From assembly GCA_032622095.1 (NCBI GenBank), contig CP136064.1:45216989-45280988 (forward strand): a stretch of DNA of 64,000 nucleotides, read 5' to 3'. Source of the DNA: Siphonodentalium dalli (Eukaryota; Mollusca; Scaphopoda; Gadilida; Siphonodentaliidae). The notes beneath the pieces are model-generated. The model worked only from the letters and a program-made list of their open reading frames with translations, searched no databases and was not told the DNA's origin. The translations under genes and the position numbers were made by a program. Below are positions 14,901 to 30,900 of the stretch, piece by piece; position 1 is the first letter of the stretch, and each line of letters starts with the position of its first letter.

Positions 14901-17900
14901 ACAACTATCCATCTCATCCATGCCACTGTGAAACAACTATCCATCTCATCCTGCCACTGTGAAACAACTATCCATCTCATCCATGCACTGTGAAACAACT
15001 ATCCAGCTCATCCATGCCACTGTGAAACAACTATCCATCTCATCCTGCCACTGTGAGACAACTATCCAGCTCATCCATGCCACTGTGAAACAACTATCCA
15101 TCTCATCCTGCCACTGTGAAACAACTATCCATCTCATCCTGCCACTGTGAGACAACTATCCATCTCATCCATGCCACTGTGAAACAACTATCCATCTCAT
15201 CCTGCCACTGTGAAACAACTATCCATCTCATCCTGCCACTGTGAAACAACTATCCAGCTCATCCTGCCACTGTGAAACAACTATCCAACTCATCCATGCC
15301 ACTGTGAAACAACTATCCAGCTCATCCATGCCACTGTGAAACAACTTTCCATCTCATCCATGCCACTGTGAAACAACTATCCATCTCATCCATGCCACTG
15401 TGAAACAACTATCCAGCTCATCCATGCCACTGTGAAACAACTATCCAACTCATCCATGCCACTGTGAAACAACTATCCATCTCATCCTGTCACTGTGAAA
15501 CAACTATCCATCTCATCCATGCCACTGTGAAACAACTATCCAACTCATCCATGCCACTGTGAAACAACTATCCAACTCATCCATGCCACTGTGAAACAAC
15601 TATCCAACTCATCCATGCCACTGTGAAACAACTATCCAACTCATCCATGCCACTGTGAAACAACTATCCAACTCATCCATGCCACTGTGAAACAACTATC
15701 CAGCTCATCCATGCCACTGTGAAACAACTATCCAACTCATCCATGCCACTGTGAAACAACTATCCATCTCATCCTGTCACTGTGAAACAACTATCCATCT
15801 CATCCATGCCACTGTGAAACAACTATCCAACTCATCCATGCCACTGTGAAACAACTATCCAACTCATCCTGTCACTGTGAAACAACTATCCATCTCATCC
15901 ATGCCACTGTGAAACAACTATCCATCTCATCCATGCCACTGTGAAACAACTATCCAGCTCATCCTGCCACTGTGAAACAACTATCCATCTCATCCTGGTA
16001 CTGTGAAACAACTATCCATCTCATCCTGGTACTGTGAAACAACTATCCAGCTCATCCATGCCACTGTGAAACAACTATCCAGCTCATCCATACACTGTGA
16101 AACAACTATCCAGCTCATCCATGCACTGTGAACCAACTATCCAGCTCATCCATGCCACTGTGAAACAACTATCCATCTCATCCATGCACTGTGAAACAAC
16201 TATCCAGCTCATCCATGCACTGTGAAACAACTATCCAGCTCATCCATGCACTGTGAAACAACTATCCATCTCATCCATGCCACTGTGAAACAACTATCCA
16301 GCTCATCCATGCCACTGTGAAACAACTATCCATCTCATCCTGCCACTGTGAAATAACTATCCATCTCATCCATGCCACTGTGAAACAACCATCCATCTCA
16401 TCCATGCCACTGTGAAACAACTATCCATCTCATCCTGCCACTGTGAAACAACTATCCATCTCATCCTGCCACTGTGAAACAACTATCCAGCTCATCCATG
16501 CCACTGTGAAACAACTATCCATCTCATCCATGCCACTGTGAAACAACTATCCAGCTCATCCATGCCACTGTGAAACAACTATCCATCTCATCCTGCCACT
16601 GTGAAATAACTATCCATCTCATCCATGCCACTGTGAAACAACTATCCAGCTCATCCTGCCACTGTGAAACAACTATCCATCTCATCCTGCCACTGTGAAA
16701 CAACTATCCAGCTCATCCATGCCACTGTGAAACAACTATCCAGCTCATCCATGCCACTGTGAAACAACTATCCAGCTCATCCATGCCACTGTGAAACAAC
16801 TATCCAGCTCATCCATGCCACTGTGAAACAACTATCCATCTCATCCATGCCACTGTGAAACAACTATCCAGCTCATCCATGCCACTGTGAAACAACTATC
16901 CAGCTCATCCATGCCACTGTGAAACAACTATCCATCTCATCCATGCCACTGTGAAACAACTATCCATCTCATCCATGCCACTGTGAAACAACTATCCAGC
17001 TCATCCATGCCACTGTGAAACAACTATACATCTCATCCATGCCACTGTGAAACAACTATCCATCTCATCCATGCCACTGTGAAACAACTATCCAGCTCAT
17101 CCATGCCACTGTGAAACAACTATCCATCTCATCCATGCCACTGTGAAACAACTATCCAGCTCATCCATGCCACTGTGAAACAACTATCCATCTCATCCAT
17201 GCCACTGTGAAACAACTATCCATCTCATCCATGCCACTGTGAAACAACTATCCATCTCATCCATGCCACTGTGAAACAACTATCCATCTCATCCATGCCA
17301 CTGTGAAACAACTATCCATCTCATCCATGCCACTGTGAAACAACTATCCATCTCATCCATGCACTGTGAAACAACTATCCAACTCATCCTGCCACTGTGA
17401 AACAACTATCCATCTCATCCTGCCACTGTGAAACAACTATCCATCTCATCCATGCCACTGTGAGACAACTATCCATCTCATCCATGCCACTGTGAAACAA
17501 CTATCCATCTCATCCATGCCACTGTGAAACAACTATCCAACTCATCCATGCACTGTGAAACAACTATCCAGCTCATCCTGCCACTGTGAAACAACTATCC
17601 AGCTCATCCATGCACTGTGAAACAACTATCCAGCTCATCCATGCACTGTGAAACAACTATCCAGCTCATCCATGCACTGTGAAACAACTATCCAGCTCAT
17701 CCTGCCACTGTGAAACAACTATCCAACTCATCCATGCACTGTGAAACAACTATCCAGCTCATCCATGCACTGTGAAACAACTATCCAGCTCATCCTGCCA
17801 CTGTGAAACAACTATCCATCTCATCCATGCACTGTGAAACAACTATCCATCTCATCCATGCACTGTGAAACAACTATCCATCTCATCCATGTACTGTGAA

Positions 17901-20900
17901 ACAACTATCCAACTCATCCATGCACTGTGAAACAACTATCCAGCTCATCCTGCCACTGTGAAACAACTATCCATCTCATCCATGCACTGTGAAACAACTA
18001 TCCATCTCATCCATGCACTGTGAAACAACTATCCATCTCATCCATGTACTGTGAAACAACTATCCAACTCATCCATGCACTGTGAAACAACTATCCATCT
18101 CATCCTGCCACTGTGAAACAACTATCCAACTCATCCATGCACTGTGAAACAACTATCCAGCTCATCCATGCACTGTGAAACAACTATCCAGCTCATCCTG
18201 CCACTGTGAAACAACTATCCATCTCATCCATGCACTGTGAAACAACTATCCATCTCATCCATGCACTGTGAAACAACTATCCATCTCATCCATGTACTGT
18301 GAAACAACTATCCAACTCATCCATGCACTGTGAAACAACTATCCAGCTCATCCTGCCACTGTGAAACAACTATCCATCTCATCCATGCACTGTGAAACAA
18401 CTATCCATCTCATCCATGCACTGTGAAACAACTATCCATCTCATCATGCCACTGTGAAACAACTATCCAACTCATCCTGCCACTGTGAAACAACTATCCA
18501 TCTCATCCATGTCACTATGAAACAACTATCCATCTCATCCATGCCACTATGAAACAACTATCCATCTCATCATGCCACTGTGAAACAACTATCCATCTCA
18601 TCATGCCACTGTGAAACAACTATCCATCTCATCCTGCCACTGTGAAACAACTATCTATCTCATCCATGCACTGTGAAACAACTATCTATCTCATCCATGC
18701 CACTGTGAAACAACTATCCATCTCATCCATGCACTGTGAAACAACTATCTATCTCATCCATGCCACTGTGAAACAACTATCCAGCTCATCCATGCACTGT
18801 GAAACAACTATCTATCTCATCCTGCCACTGTGAAACAACTATCTATCTCATCCTGCCACTGTGAAACAACTATCCATCTCATCCATGCACTGTGAAACAA
18901 CTATCTATCTCATCCATGCCACTGTGAAACAACTATCCATCTCATCCATGCACTGTGAAACAACTATCTATCTCATCCTGCCACTGTGAAACAACTATCC
19001 ATCTCATCCATGCCACTGTGAAACAACTATCCAGCTCATCCATGCCACTGTGAAACAACTATCCATCTCATCCATGCCACTGTGAAACAACTATCTATCT
19101 CATCCATGCACTGTGAAACAACTATCCATCTCATCCATGCCACTGTGAAACAACTATCCATCTCATCCATGCACTGTGAAACAACTATCTATCTCATCCT
19201 GCCACTGTGAAACAACTATCCAGCTCATCCTGCCACTGTGAAACAACTATCCATCTCATCCATGCCACTGTGAAACAACTATCCTGCTCATCCATGCCAC
19301 TGTGAAACAACTATCCATCTCATCCATGCCACTGTGAAACAATTATCCAGCTCATCCTGCCACTGTGAAACAACTATCCATCTCATCCATGCCACTGTGA
19401 AACAACTATCCTGCTCATCCATGCCACTGTGAAACAAATATCCATCTCACCCATGCACTGTGAAACAACTATCCAGCTCATCCATGCCACTGTGAAACAA
19501 CTATCCAGCTCATCCATGCACTGTGAAACAACTATCCATCTCACCCATGCACTGTGAAACAACTATCCAGCTCATCCATGCCACTGTGAAACAACTATCC
19601 ATCTCACCCATGCACTGTGAAACAACTATCCAGCTCATCCATGCCACTGTGAAACAACTATCCATCTCATCCATGCACTGTGAAACAACTATCCATCTCA
19701 TCCATGCCACTGTGAAACAACTATCCAGCTCATCCAGGCACTGTGAAACAACTATCCATCTCATCCAGCCACTGTGAAACAACTATCCATCTCACCCATG
19801 CCACTGTGAAACAACTATCCAGCTCATCCATGCCACTGTGAAACAATTATCCAGCTCATCCTGCCACTGTGAAACAACTATCCATCTCATCCATGCCACT
19901 GTGAGACAACTATCCATCTCATCCATGCCACTGTGAGACAACTATCCATCTCACCCATGCCACTGTGAAACAACTATCCAGCTCATCCATGCCACTGTGA
20001 AACAACTATCCTGCTCATCCTGCCACTGTGAAACAACTATCCATCTCATCCATGCCACTGTGAGACAACTATCCAGCTCATCCTGCCACTGTGAAACAAC
20101 TATCCATCTCATCCATGCCACTGTGAGACAACTATCCATCTCATCCATGCCACTGTGAAACAACTATCCATCTCATCCTGCCACTGTGAAACAACTATCC
20201 ATCTCATCCATGCCACTGTGAAACAACTATCCAACTCATCCATGCCACTGTGAGACAACTATCCAGCTCATCCTGCCACTGTGAAACAACTATCCATCTC
20301 ATCCATGCCACTGTGAGACAACTATCCAGCTCATCCTGCCACTGTGAAACAACTATCCATCTCATCCATGCCACTGTGAAACAACTATCCAACTCATCCA
20401 TGCCACTGTGAAACAACTATCCATCTCATCCATGCCACTGTGAAACAACTATCCAACTCACCCTGCCACTGTGAAACAACTATCCAACTCATCCATGCCA
20501 CTGTGAAACAATTATCCAACTCATCCATGCCACTGTGAAACAACTATCCATCTCATCCATGCCACTGTGAAACAACTATCCATCTCATCCATGCCACTGT
20601 GAAACAACTATCCATCTCATCCATGCCACTGTGAAACAACTATCCAACTCATCCATGCCACTGTGAAACAACTATCCATCTCATCCATGCCACTGTGAAA
20701 CAACTATCCATCTCATCCATGAACTGTGAAACAACTATCCATCTCATCCATGCCACTGTGAAACAACTATCCAACTCATCCATGCCACTGTGAAACAACT
20801 ATCCATCTCATCCATGCCACTGTGAAACAACTATCCATCTCATCCATGAACTGTGAAACAACTATCCAGCTCATCCATGCCACTGTGAAACAACTATCTA

Positions 20901-21835
20901 GCTCATCCATGCACTGTGAAACAACTATCCAGCTCATCCATGCAATGTGAAACAACTATCCAGCTCATCCATGCACTGTGAAACAACTATCCAGCTCATC
21001 CATGCAGTGTGAAACAACTATCCAGCTCATCCACGCACTGTGAAACAACTATCCATCTCATCCATGCCACTGTGAAACAACTATCCAGCTCATCCATGCA
21101 CTGTGAAACAACTATCCAGCTCATCCATGCACTGTGAAACAACTATCCAGCTCATCCATGCACTGTGAAACAACTATCCAGCTCATCCATGCACTGTGAA
21201 ACAACTATCCAGCTCATCCATGCACTGTGAAACAACTATCCAGCTCATCCATGCAGTGTGAAACAACTATCCAGCTCATCCACGCACTGTGAAACAACTA
21301 TCCATCTCATCCATGCCACTGTGAAACAACTATCCAGCTCATCCATGCACTGTGAAACAACTATCCAGCTCATCCATGCACTGTGAAACAACTATCCAGC
21401 TCATCCATGCACTGTGAAACAACTATCCAGCTCATCCATGCACTGTGAAACAACTATCCAGCTCATCCATGCACTGTGAAACAACTATCCAGCTCATCCA
21501 TGCACTGTGAAACAACTATCCAGCTCATCCATGCACTGTGAAACAACTATCCAGCTCATCCATGCACTGTGAAACAACTATCCATCTCATCCATGCCACT
21601 GTGAAACAACTATCCAGCTCATCCATGCCACTGTGAAACAACTATCCATCTCATCCATGCCACTGTGAAACAACTATCCAGCTCATCCATGCCACTGTGA
21701 AACAACTATCCATCTCATCCATGCCACTGTGAAACAACTATCCATCTCATCCATGCCACTGTGAAACAACTATCCATCTCATCCATGCCACTGTGAAACA
21801 ACTATCCATCTCATCCATGCCACTGTGAAACAACT
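11973..21835. repeat. Segmental duplication within satellite, copy 1 (offset 9945 bp)
   Basis: Rare unit variants here recur exactly 9945 bp downstream. Examples are the CTGTCC unit at 12555 (again at 22500) and the CACTGAGAAAC unit near 13387 (again near 23332). The order of 31- and 32-bp units is also kept over the whole stretch. The left limit is where the preceding unit changes linker. The right limit is where a CTAGCT unit at 21835 meets a CATCT unit in the other copy. Confidence 0.9.
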
Positions 21836-21917
21836 ATCTAGCTCATCCATGCCACTGTGAAACAACTATCCATCTCATCCATGCCACTGTGAAACAACTA
21901 TCCATCTCATCCATGCC

Positions 21918-24900
21918 ACTGTGAAACAACTATCTAGCTCATCCATGCCACTATGAAACAACTATCCAGCTCATCCATGCACTGTGAAACAACTATCCAG
22001 CTCATCCATGCCACTATGAAACAACTATCCAGCTCATCCATGCCACTATGAAACAACTATCCAGCTCATCCATGCCACTATGAAACAACTATCCAGCTCA
22101 TCCATGCACTGTGAAACAACTATCTAGCTCATCCATGCCACTATGAAACAACTATCCAGCTCATCCATGCACTGTGAAACAACTATCTAGCTCATCCATG
22201 CCACTGTGAAACAACTATCTAGCTCATCCATGCCACTGTGAAACAACTATCCAACTCATCCATGCACTGTGAAACAACTATCCAACTCATCCATGCCACT
22301 GTGAAACAACTATCCAACTCATCCATGCCACTGTGAAACAACTATCCAACTCATCCATGCCACTATGAAACAACTATCCATCTCATCCATGCCACTGTGA
22401 AACAACTATCCATCTCATCCATGCACTGTGAAACAACTATCCATCTCATCCATGCACTGTGAAACAACTATCCATCTCATCCATGCACTGTGAAACAACT
22501 GTCCAGCTCATCCATGCACTGTGAAACAACTATCCATCTCATCCTGCCACTGTGAAACAACTATCCATCTCATCCATGCACTGTGAAACAACTATCCATC
22601 TCATCCATGCCACTGTGAAACAACTATCCATCTCATCCTGCCACTGTGAAACAACTATCCAGCTCATCCATGCACTGTGAAACAACTGTCCAGCTCATCC
22701 ATGCACTGTGAAACAACTATCCATCTCATCCTGCCACTGTGAAACAACTATCCATCTCATCCTGCCACTGTGAAACAACTATCCATCTCATCCTGCCACT
22801 GTGAAACAACTATCCATCTCATCCAGGCACTGTGAAACAACTATCCATCTCATCCTGCCACTGTGAAACAACTATCCATCTCATCCATGCACTGTGAAAC
22901 AACTATCCATCTCATCCATGCCACTGTGAAACAACTATCCATCTCATCCTGCCACTGTGAAACAACTATCCATCTCATCCAGGCACTGTGAAACAACTAT
23001 CCATCTCATCCATGCCACTGTGAAACAACTATCCATCTCATCCAGGCACTGTGAAACAACTATCCATCTCATCCATGCCACTGTGAAACAACTATCCATC
23101 TCATCCATGCCACTGTGAAACAACTATCCATCTCATCCAGGCACTGTGAAACAACTATCCATCTCATCCATGCCACTGTGAAACAACTATCCATCTCATC
23201 CAGGCACTGTGAAACAACTATCCATCTCATCCAGGCACTGTGAAACAACTATCCATCTCATCCATGCCACTGTGAAACAACTATCCATCTCATCCAGGCA
23301 CTGTGAAACAACTATCCATCTCATCCTGCCACTGAGAAACAACTATCCATCTCATCCATGCACTGTGAAACAACTATCCATCTCATCCATGCCACTGTGA
23401 AACAACTATCCATCTCATCCTGCCACTGTGAAACAACTATCCATCTCATCCATGCCACTGTGAAACAACTATCCATCTCATCCATGCCACTGTGAAACAA
23501 CTATCCATCTCATCCTGCCACTGTGAAACAACTATCCATCTCATCCTGCCACTGTGAAACAACTATCCATCTCATCCTGCCACTGTGAAACAACTATCCA
23601 TCTCATCCTGCCACTGTGAAACAACTATCCATCTCATCCTGCCACTGTGAAACAACTATCCAGCTCATCCATGCACTGTGAAACAACTATCCATCTCATC
23701 CATGCCACTGTGAAACAACTATCCATCTCATCCTGCCACTGTGAAACAACTATCCATCTCATCCATGCCACTGTGAAACAACTATCCATCTCATCCATGC
23801 CACTGTGAAACAACTATCCATCTCATCCATGCCACTGTGAAACAACTATCCATCTCATCCAGGCACTGTGAAACAACTATCCATCTCATCCATGCCACTG
23901 TGAAACAACTATCCATCTCATCCATGCCACTGTGAAACAACTATCCATCTCATCCTGCCACTGTGAAACAACTATCCATCTCATCCATGCCACTGTGAAA
24001 CAACTATCCATCTCATCCTGCCACTGTGAAACAACTATCCATCTCATCCTGCCACTGTGAAACAACTATCCAGCTCATCCTGCCACTGTGAAACAACTAT
24101 CCATCTCATCCAGGCACTGTGAAACAACTATCCATCTCATCCATGCCACTGTGAAACAACTATCCATCTCATCCATGCACTGTGAAACAACTATCCATCT
24201 CATCCATGCCACTGTGAAACAACTATCCAACTCATCCTGCCACTGTGAAACAACTATCCATCTCATCCATGCACTGTGAAACAACTATCCATCTCATCCT
24301 GCCACTGTGAAACAACTATCCAGCTCATCCTGCCACTGTGAAACAACTATCCATCTCATCCATGCCACTGTGAAACAACTATCCATCTCATCCTGCCACT
24401 GTGAAACAACTATCCATCTCATCCTGCCACTGTGAAACAACTATCCAGCTCATCCTGCCACTGTGAAACAACTATCCATCTCATCCATGCCACTGTGAAA
24501 CAACTATCCATCTCATCCTGCCACTGTGAAACAACTATCCAGCTCATCCTGCCACTGTGAAACAACTATCCATCTCATCCATGCCACTGTGAAACAACTA
24601 TCCATCTCATCCATGCCACTGTGAAACAACTATCCATCTCATCCTGCCACTGTGAAACAACTATCCATCTCATCCATGCACTGTGAAACAACTATCCAGC
24701 TCATCCATGCCACTGTGAAACAACTATCCATCTCATCCTGCCACTGTGAAACAACTATCCATCTCATCCTGTCACTGTGAAACAACTATCCATCTCATCC
24801 ATGCCACTGTGAAACAACTATCCATCTCATCCATGCCACTGTGAAACAACTATCCATCTCATCCATGCCACTGTGAAACAACTATCCATCTCATCCTGCC

Positions 24901-27900
24901 ACTGTGAAACAACTATCCATCTCATCCATGCACTGTGAAACAACTATCCAGCTCATCCATGCCACTGTGAAACAACTATCCATCTCATCCTGCCACTGTG
25001 AGACAACTATCCAGCTCATCCATGCCACTGTGAAACAACTATCCATCTCATCCTGCCACTGTGAAACAACTATCCATCTCATCCTGCCACTGTGAGACAA
25101 CTATCCATCTCATCCATGCCACTGTGAAACAACTATCCATCTCATCCTGCCACTGTGAAACAACTATCCATCTCATCCTGCCACTGTGAAACAACTATCC
25201 AGCTCATCCTGCCACTGTGAAACAACTATCCAACTCATCCATGCCACTGTGAAACAACTATCCAGCTCATCCATGCCACTGTGAAACAACTTTCCATCTC
25301 ATCCATGCCACTGTGAAACAACTATCCATCTCATCCATGCCACTGTGAAACAACTATCCAGCTCATCCATGCCACTGTGAAACAACTATCCAACTCATCC
25401 ATGCCACTGTGAAACAACTATCCATCTCATCCTGTCACTGTGAAACAACTATCCATCTCATCCATGCCACTGTGAAACAACTATCCAACTCATCCATGCC
25501 ACTGTGAAACAACTATCCAACTCATCCATGCCACTGTGAAACAACTATCCAACTCATCCATGCCACTGTGAAACAACTATCCAACTCATCCATGCCACTG
25601 TGAAACAACTATCCAACTCATCCATGCCACTGTGAAACAACTATCCAGCTCATCCATGCCACTGTGAAACAACTATCCAACTCATCCATGCCACTGTGAA
25701 ACAACTATCCATCTCATCCTGTCACTGTGAAACAACTATCCATCTCATCCATGCCACTGTGAAACAACTATCCAACTCATCCATGCCACTGTGAAACAAC
25801 TATCCAACTCATCCTGTCACTGTGAAACAACTATCCATCTCATCCATGCCACTGTGAAACAACTATCCATCTCATCCATGCCACTGTGAAACAACTATCC
25901 AGCTCATCCTGCCACTGTGAAACAACTATCCATCTCATCCTGGTACTGTGAAACAACTATCCATCTCATCCTGGTACTGTGAAACAACTATCCAGCTCAT
26001 CCATGCCACTGTGAAACAACTATCCAGCTCATCCATACACTGTGAAACAACTATCCAGCTCATCCATGCACTGTGAACCAACTATCCAGCTCATCCATGC
26101 CACTGTGAAACAACTATCCATCTCATCCATGCACTGTGAAACAACTATCCAGCTCATCCATGCACTGTGAAACAACTATCCAGCTCATCCATGCACTGTG
26201 AAACAACTATCCATCTCATCCATGCCACTGTGAACCAACTATCCAGCTCATCCATGCCACTGTGAAACAACTATCCATCTCATCCTGCCACTGTGAAATA
26301 ACTATCCATCTCATCCATGCCACTGTGAAACAACCATCCATCTCATCCATGCCACTGTGAAACAACTATCCATCTCATCCTGCCACTGTGAAACAACTAT
26401 CCATCTCATCCTGCCACTGTGAAACAACTATCCAGCTCATCCATGCCACTGTGAAACAACTATCCATCTCATCCATGCCACTGTGAAACAACTATCCAGC
26501 TCATCCATGCCACTGTGAAACAACTATCCATCTCATCCTGCCACTGTGAAATAACTATCCATCTCATCCATGCCACTGTGAAACAACTATCCAGCTCATC
26601 CTGCCACTGTGAAACAACTATCCATCTCATCCTGCCACTGTGAAACAACTATCCAGCTCATCCATGCCACTGTGAAACAACTATCCAGCTCATCCATGCC
26701 ACTGTGAAACAACTATCCAGCTCATCCATGCCACTGTGAAACAACTATCCAGCTCATCCATGCCACTGTGAAACAACTATCCATCTCATCCATGCCACTG
26801 TGAAACAACTATCCAGCTCATCCATGCCACTGTGAAACAACTATCCAGCTCATCCATGCCACTGTGAAACAACTATCCATCTCATCCATGCCACTGTGAA
26901 ACAACTATCCATCTCATCCATGCCACTGTGAAACAACTATCCAGCTCATCCATGCCACTGTGAAACAACTATACATCTCATCCATGCCACTGTGAAACAA
27001 CTATCCATCTCATCCATGCCACTGTGAAACAACTATCCAGCTCATCCATGCCACTGTGAAACAACTATCCATCTCATCCATGCCACTGTGAAACAACTAT
27101 CCAGCTCATCCATGCCACTGTGAAACAACTATCCATCTCATCCATGCCACTGTGAAACAACTATCCATCTCATCCATGCCACTGTGAAACAACTATCCAT
27201 CTCATCCATGCCACTGTGAAACAACTATCCATCTCATCCATGCCACTGTGAAACAACTATCCATCTCATCCATGCCACTGTGAAACAACTATCCATCTCA
27301 TCCATGCACTGTGAAACAACTATCCAACTCATCCTGCCACTGTGAAACAACTATCCATCTCATCCTGCCACTGTGAAACAACTATCCATCTCATCCATGC
27401 CACTGTGAGACAACTATCCATCTCATCCATGCCACTGTGAAACAACTATCCATCTCATCCATGCCACTGTGAAACAACTATCCAACTCATCCATGCACTG
27501 TGAAACAACTATCCAGCTCATCCTGCCACTGTGAAACAACTATCCAGCTCATCCATGCACTGTGAAACAACTATCCAGCTCATCCATGCACTGTGAAACA
27601 ACTATCCAGCTCATCCATGCACTGTGAAACAACTATCCAGCTCATCCTGCCACTGTGAAACAACTATCCAACTCATCCATGCACTGTGAAACAACTATCC
27701 AGCTCATCCATGCACTGTGAAACAACTATCCAGCTCATCCTGCCACTGTGAAACAACTATCCATCTCATCCATGCACTGTGAAACAACTATCCATCTCAT
27801 CCATGCACTGTGAAACAACTATCCATCTCATCCATGTACTGTGAAACAACTATCCAACTCATCCATGCACTGTGAAACAACTATCCAGCTCATCCTGCCA

Positions 27901-30900
27901 CTGTGAAACAACTATCCATCTCATCCATGCACTGTGAAACAACTATCCATCTCATCCATGCACTGTGAAACAACTATCCATCTCATCCATGTACTGTGAA
28001 ACAACTATCCAACTCATCCATGCACTGTGAAACAACTATCCATCTCATCCTGCCACTGTGAAACAACTATCCAACTCATCCATGCACTGTGAAACAACTA
28101 TCCAGCTCATCCATGCACTGTGAAACAACTATCCAGCTCATCCTGCCACTGTGAAACAACTATCCATCTCATCCATGCACTGTGAAACAACTATCCATCT
28201 CATCCATGCACTGTGAAACAACTATCCATCTCATCCATGTACTGTGAAACAACTATCCAACTCATCCATGCACTGTGAAACAACTATCCAGCTCATCCTG
28301 CCACTGTGAAACAACTATCCATCTCATCCATGCACTGTGAAACAACTATCCATCTCATCCATGCACTGTGAAACAACTATCCATCTCATCATGCCACTGT
28401 GAAACAACTATCCAACTCATCCTGCCACTGTGAAACAACTATCCATCTCATCCATGTCACTATGAAACAACTATCCATCTCATCCATGCCACTATGAAAC
28501 AACTATCCATCTCATCATGCCACTGTGAAACAACTATCCATCTCATCATGCCACTGTGAAACAACTATCCATCTCATCCTGCCACTGTGAAACAACTATC
28601 TATCTCATCCATGCACTGTGAAACAACTATCTATCTCATCCATGCCACTGTGAAACAACTATCCATCTCATCCATGCACTGTGAAACAACTATCTATCTC
28701 ATCCATGCCACTGTGAAACAACTATCCAGCTCATCCATGCACTGTGAAACAACTATCTATCTCATCCTGCCACTGTGAAACAACTATCTATCTCATCCTG
28801 CCACTGTGAAACAACTATCCATCTCATCCATGCACTGTGAAACAACTATCTATCTCATCCATGCCACTGTGAAACAACTATCCATCTCATCCATGCACTG
28901 TGAAACAACTATCTATCTCATCCTGCCACTGTGAAACAACTATCCATCTCATCCATGCCACTGTGAAACAACTATCCAGCTCATCCATGCCACTGTGAAA
29001 CAACTATCCATCTCATCCATGCCACTGTGAAACAACTATCTATCTCATCCATGCACTGTGAAACAACTATCCATCTCATCCATGCCACTGTGAAACAACT
29101 ATCCATCTCATCCATGCACTGTGAAACAACTATCTATCTCATCCTGCCACTGTGAAACAACTATCCAGCTCATCCTGCCACTGTGAAACAACTATCCATC
29201 TCATCCATGCCACTGTGAAACAACTATCCTGCTCATCCATGCCACTGTGAAACAACTATCCATCTCATCCATGCCACTGTGAAACAATTATCCAGCTCAT
29301 CCTGCCACTGTGAAACAACTATCCATCTCATCCATGCCACTGTGAAACAACTATCCTGCTCATCCATGCCACTGTGAAACAAATATCCATCTCACCCATG
29401 CACTGTGAAACAACTATCCAGCTCATCCATGCCACTGTGAAACAACTATCCAGCTCATCCATGCACTGTGAAACAACTATCCATCTCACCCATGCACTGT
29501 GAAACAACTATCCAGCTCATCCATGCCACTGTGAAACAACTATCCATCTCACCCATGCACTGTGAAACAACTATCCAGCTCATCCATGCCACTGTGAAAC
29601 AACTATCCATCTCATCCATGCACTGTGAAACAACTATCCATCTCATCCATGCCACTGTGAAACAACTATCCAGCTCATCCAGGCACTGTGAAACAACTAT
29701 CCATCTCATCCAGCCACTGTGAAACAACTATCCATCTCACCCATGCCACTGTGAAACAACTATCCAGCTCATCCATGCCACTGTGAAACAATTATCCAGC
29801 TCATCCTGCCACTGTGAAACAACTATCCATCTCATCCATGCCACTGTGAGACAACTATCCATCTCATCCATGCCACTGTGAGACAACTATCCATCTCACC
29901 CATGCCACTGTGAAACAACTATCCAGCTCATCCATGCCACTGTGAAACAACTATCCTGCTCATCCTGCCACTGTGAAACAACTATCCATCTCATCCATGC
30001 CACTGTGAGACAACTATCCAGCTCATCCTGCCACTGTGAAACAACTATCCATCTCATCCATGCCACTGTGAGACAACTATCCATCTCATCCATGCCACTG
30101 TGAAACAACTATCCATCTCATCCTGCCACTGTGAAACAACTATCCATCTCATCCATGCCACTGTGAAACAACTATCCAACTCATCCATGCCACTGTGAGA
30201 CAACTATCCAGCTCATCCTGCCACTGTGAAACAACTATCCATCTCATCCATGCCACTGTGAGACAACTATCCAGCTCATCCTGCCACTGTGAAACAACTA
30301 TCCATCTCATCCATGCCACTGTGAAACAACTATCCAACTCATCCATGCCACTGTGAAACAACTATCCATCTCATCCATGCCACTGTGAAACAACTATCCA
30401 ACTCACCCTGCCACTGTGAAACAACTATCCAACTCATCCATGCCACTGTGAAACAATTATCCAACTCATCCATGCCACTGTGAAACAACTATCCATCTCA
30501 TCCATGCCACTGTGAAACAACTATCCATCTCATCCATGCCACTGTGAAACAACTATCCATCTCATCCATGCCACTGTGAAACAACTATCCAACTCATCCA
30601 TGCCACTGTGAAACAACTATCCATCTCATCCATGCCACTGTGAAACAACTATCCATCTCATCCATGAACTGTGAAACAACTATCCATCTCATCCATGCCA
30701 CTGTGAAACAACTATCCAACTCATCCATGCCACTGTGAAACAACTATCCATCTCATCCATGCCACTGTGAAACAACTATCCATCTCATCCATGAACTGTG
30801 AAACAACTATCCAGCTCATCCATGCCACTGTGAAACAACTATCTAGCTCATCCATGCACTGTGAAACAACTATCCAGCTCATCCATGCAATGTGAAACAA

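Noticed and set aside
2792-30361. Repeated small proteins of the MKQLSIS and DSCFTVAWM types on both strands
   Set aside because: They are translations of the satellite unit. They end at the TGA in GTGAAAC in each frame, and their length depends only on the mix of 31- and 32-bp units.
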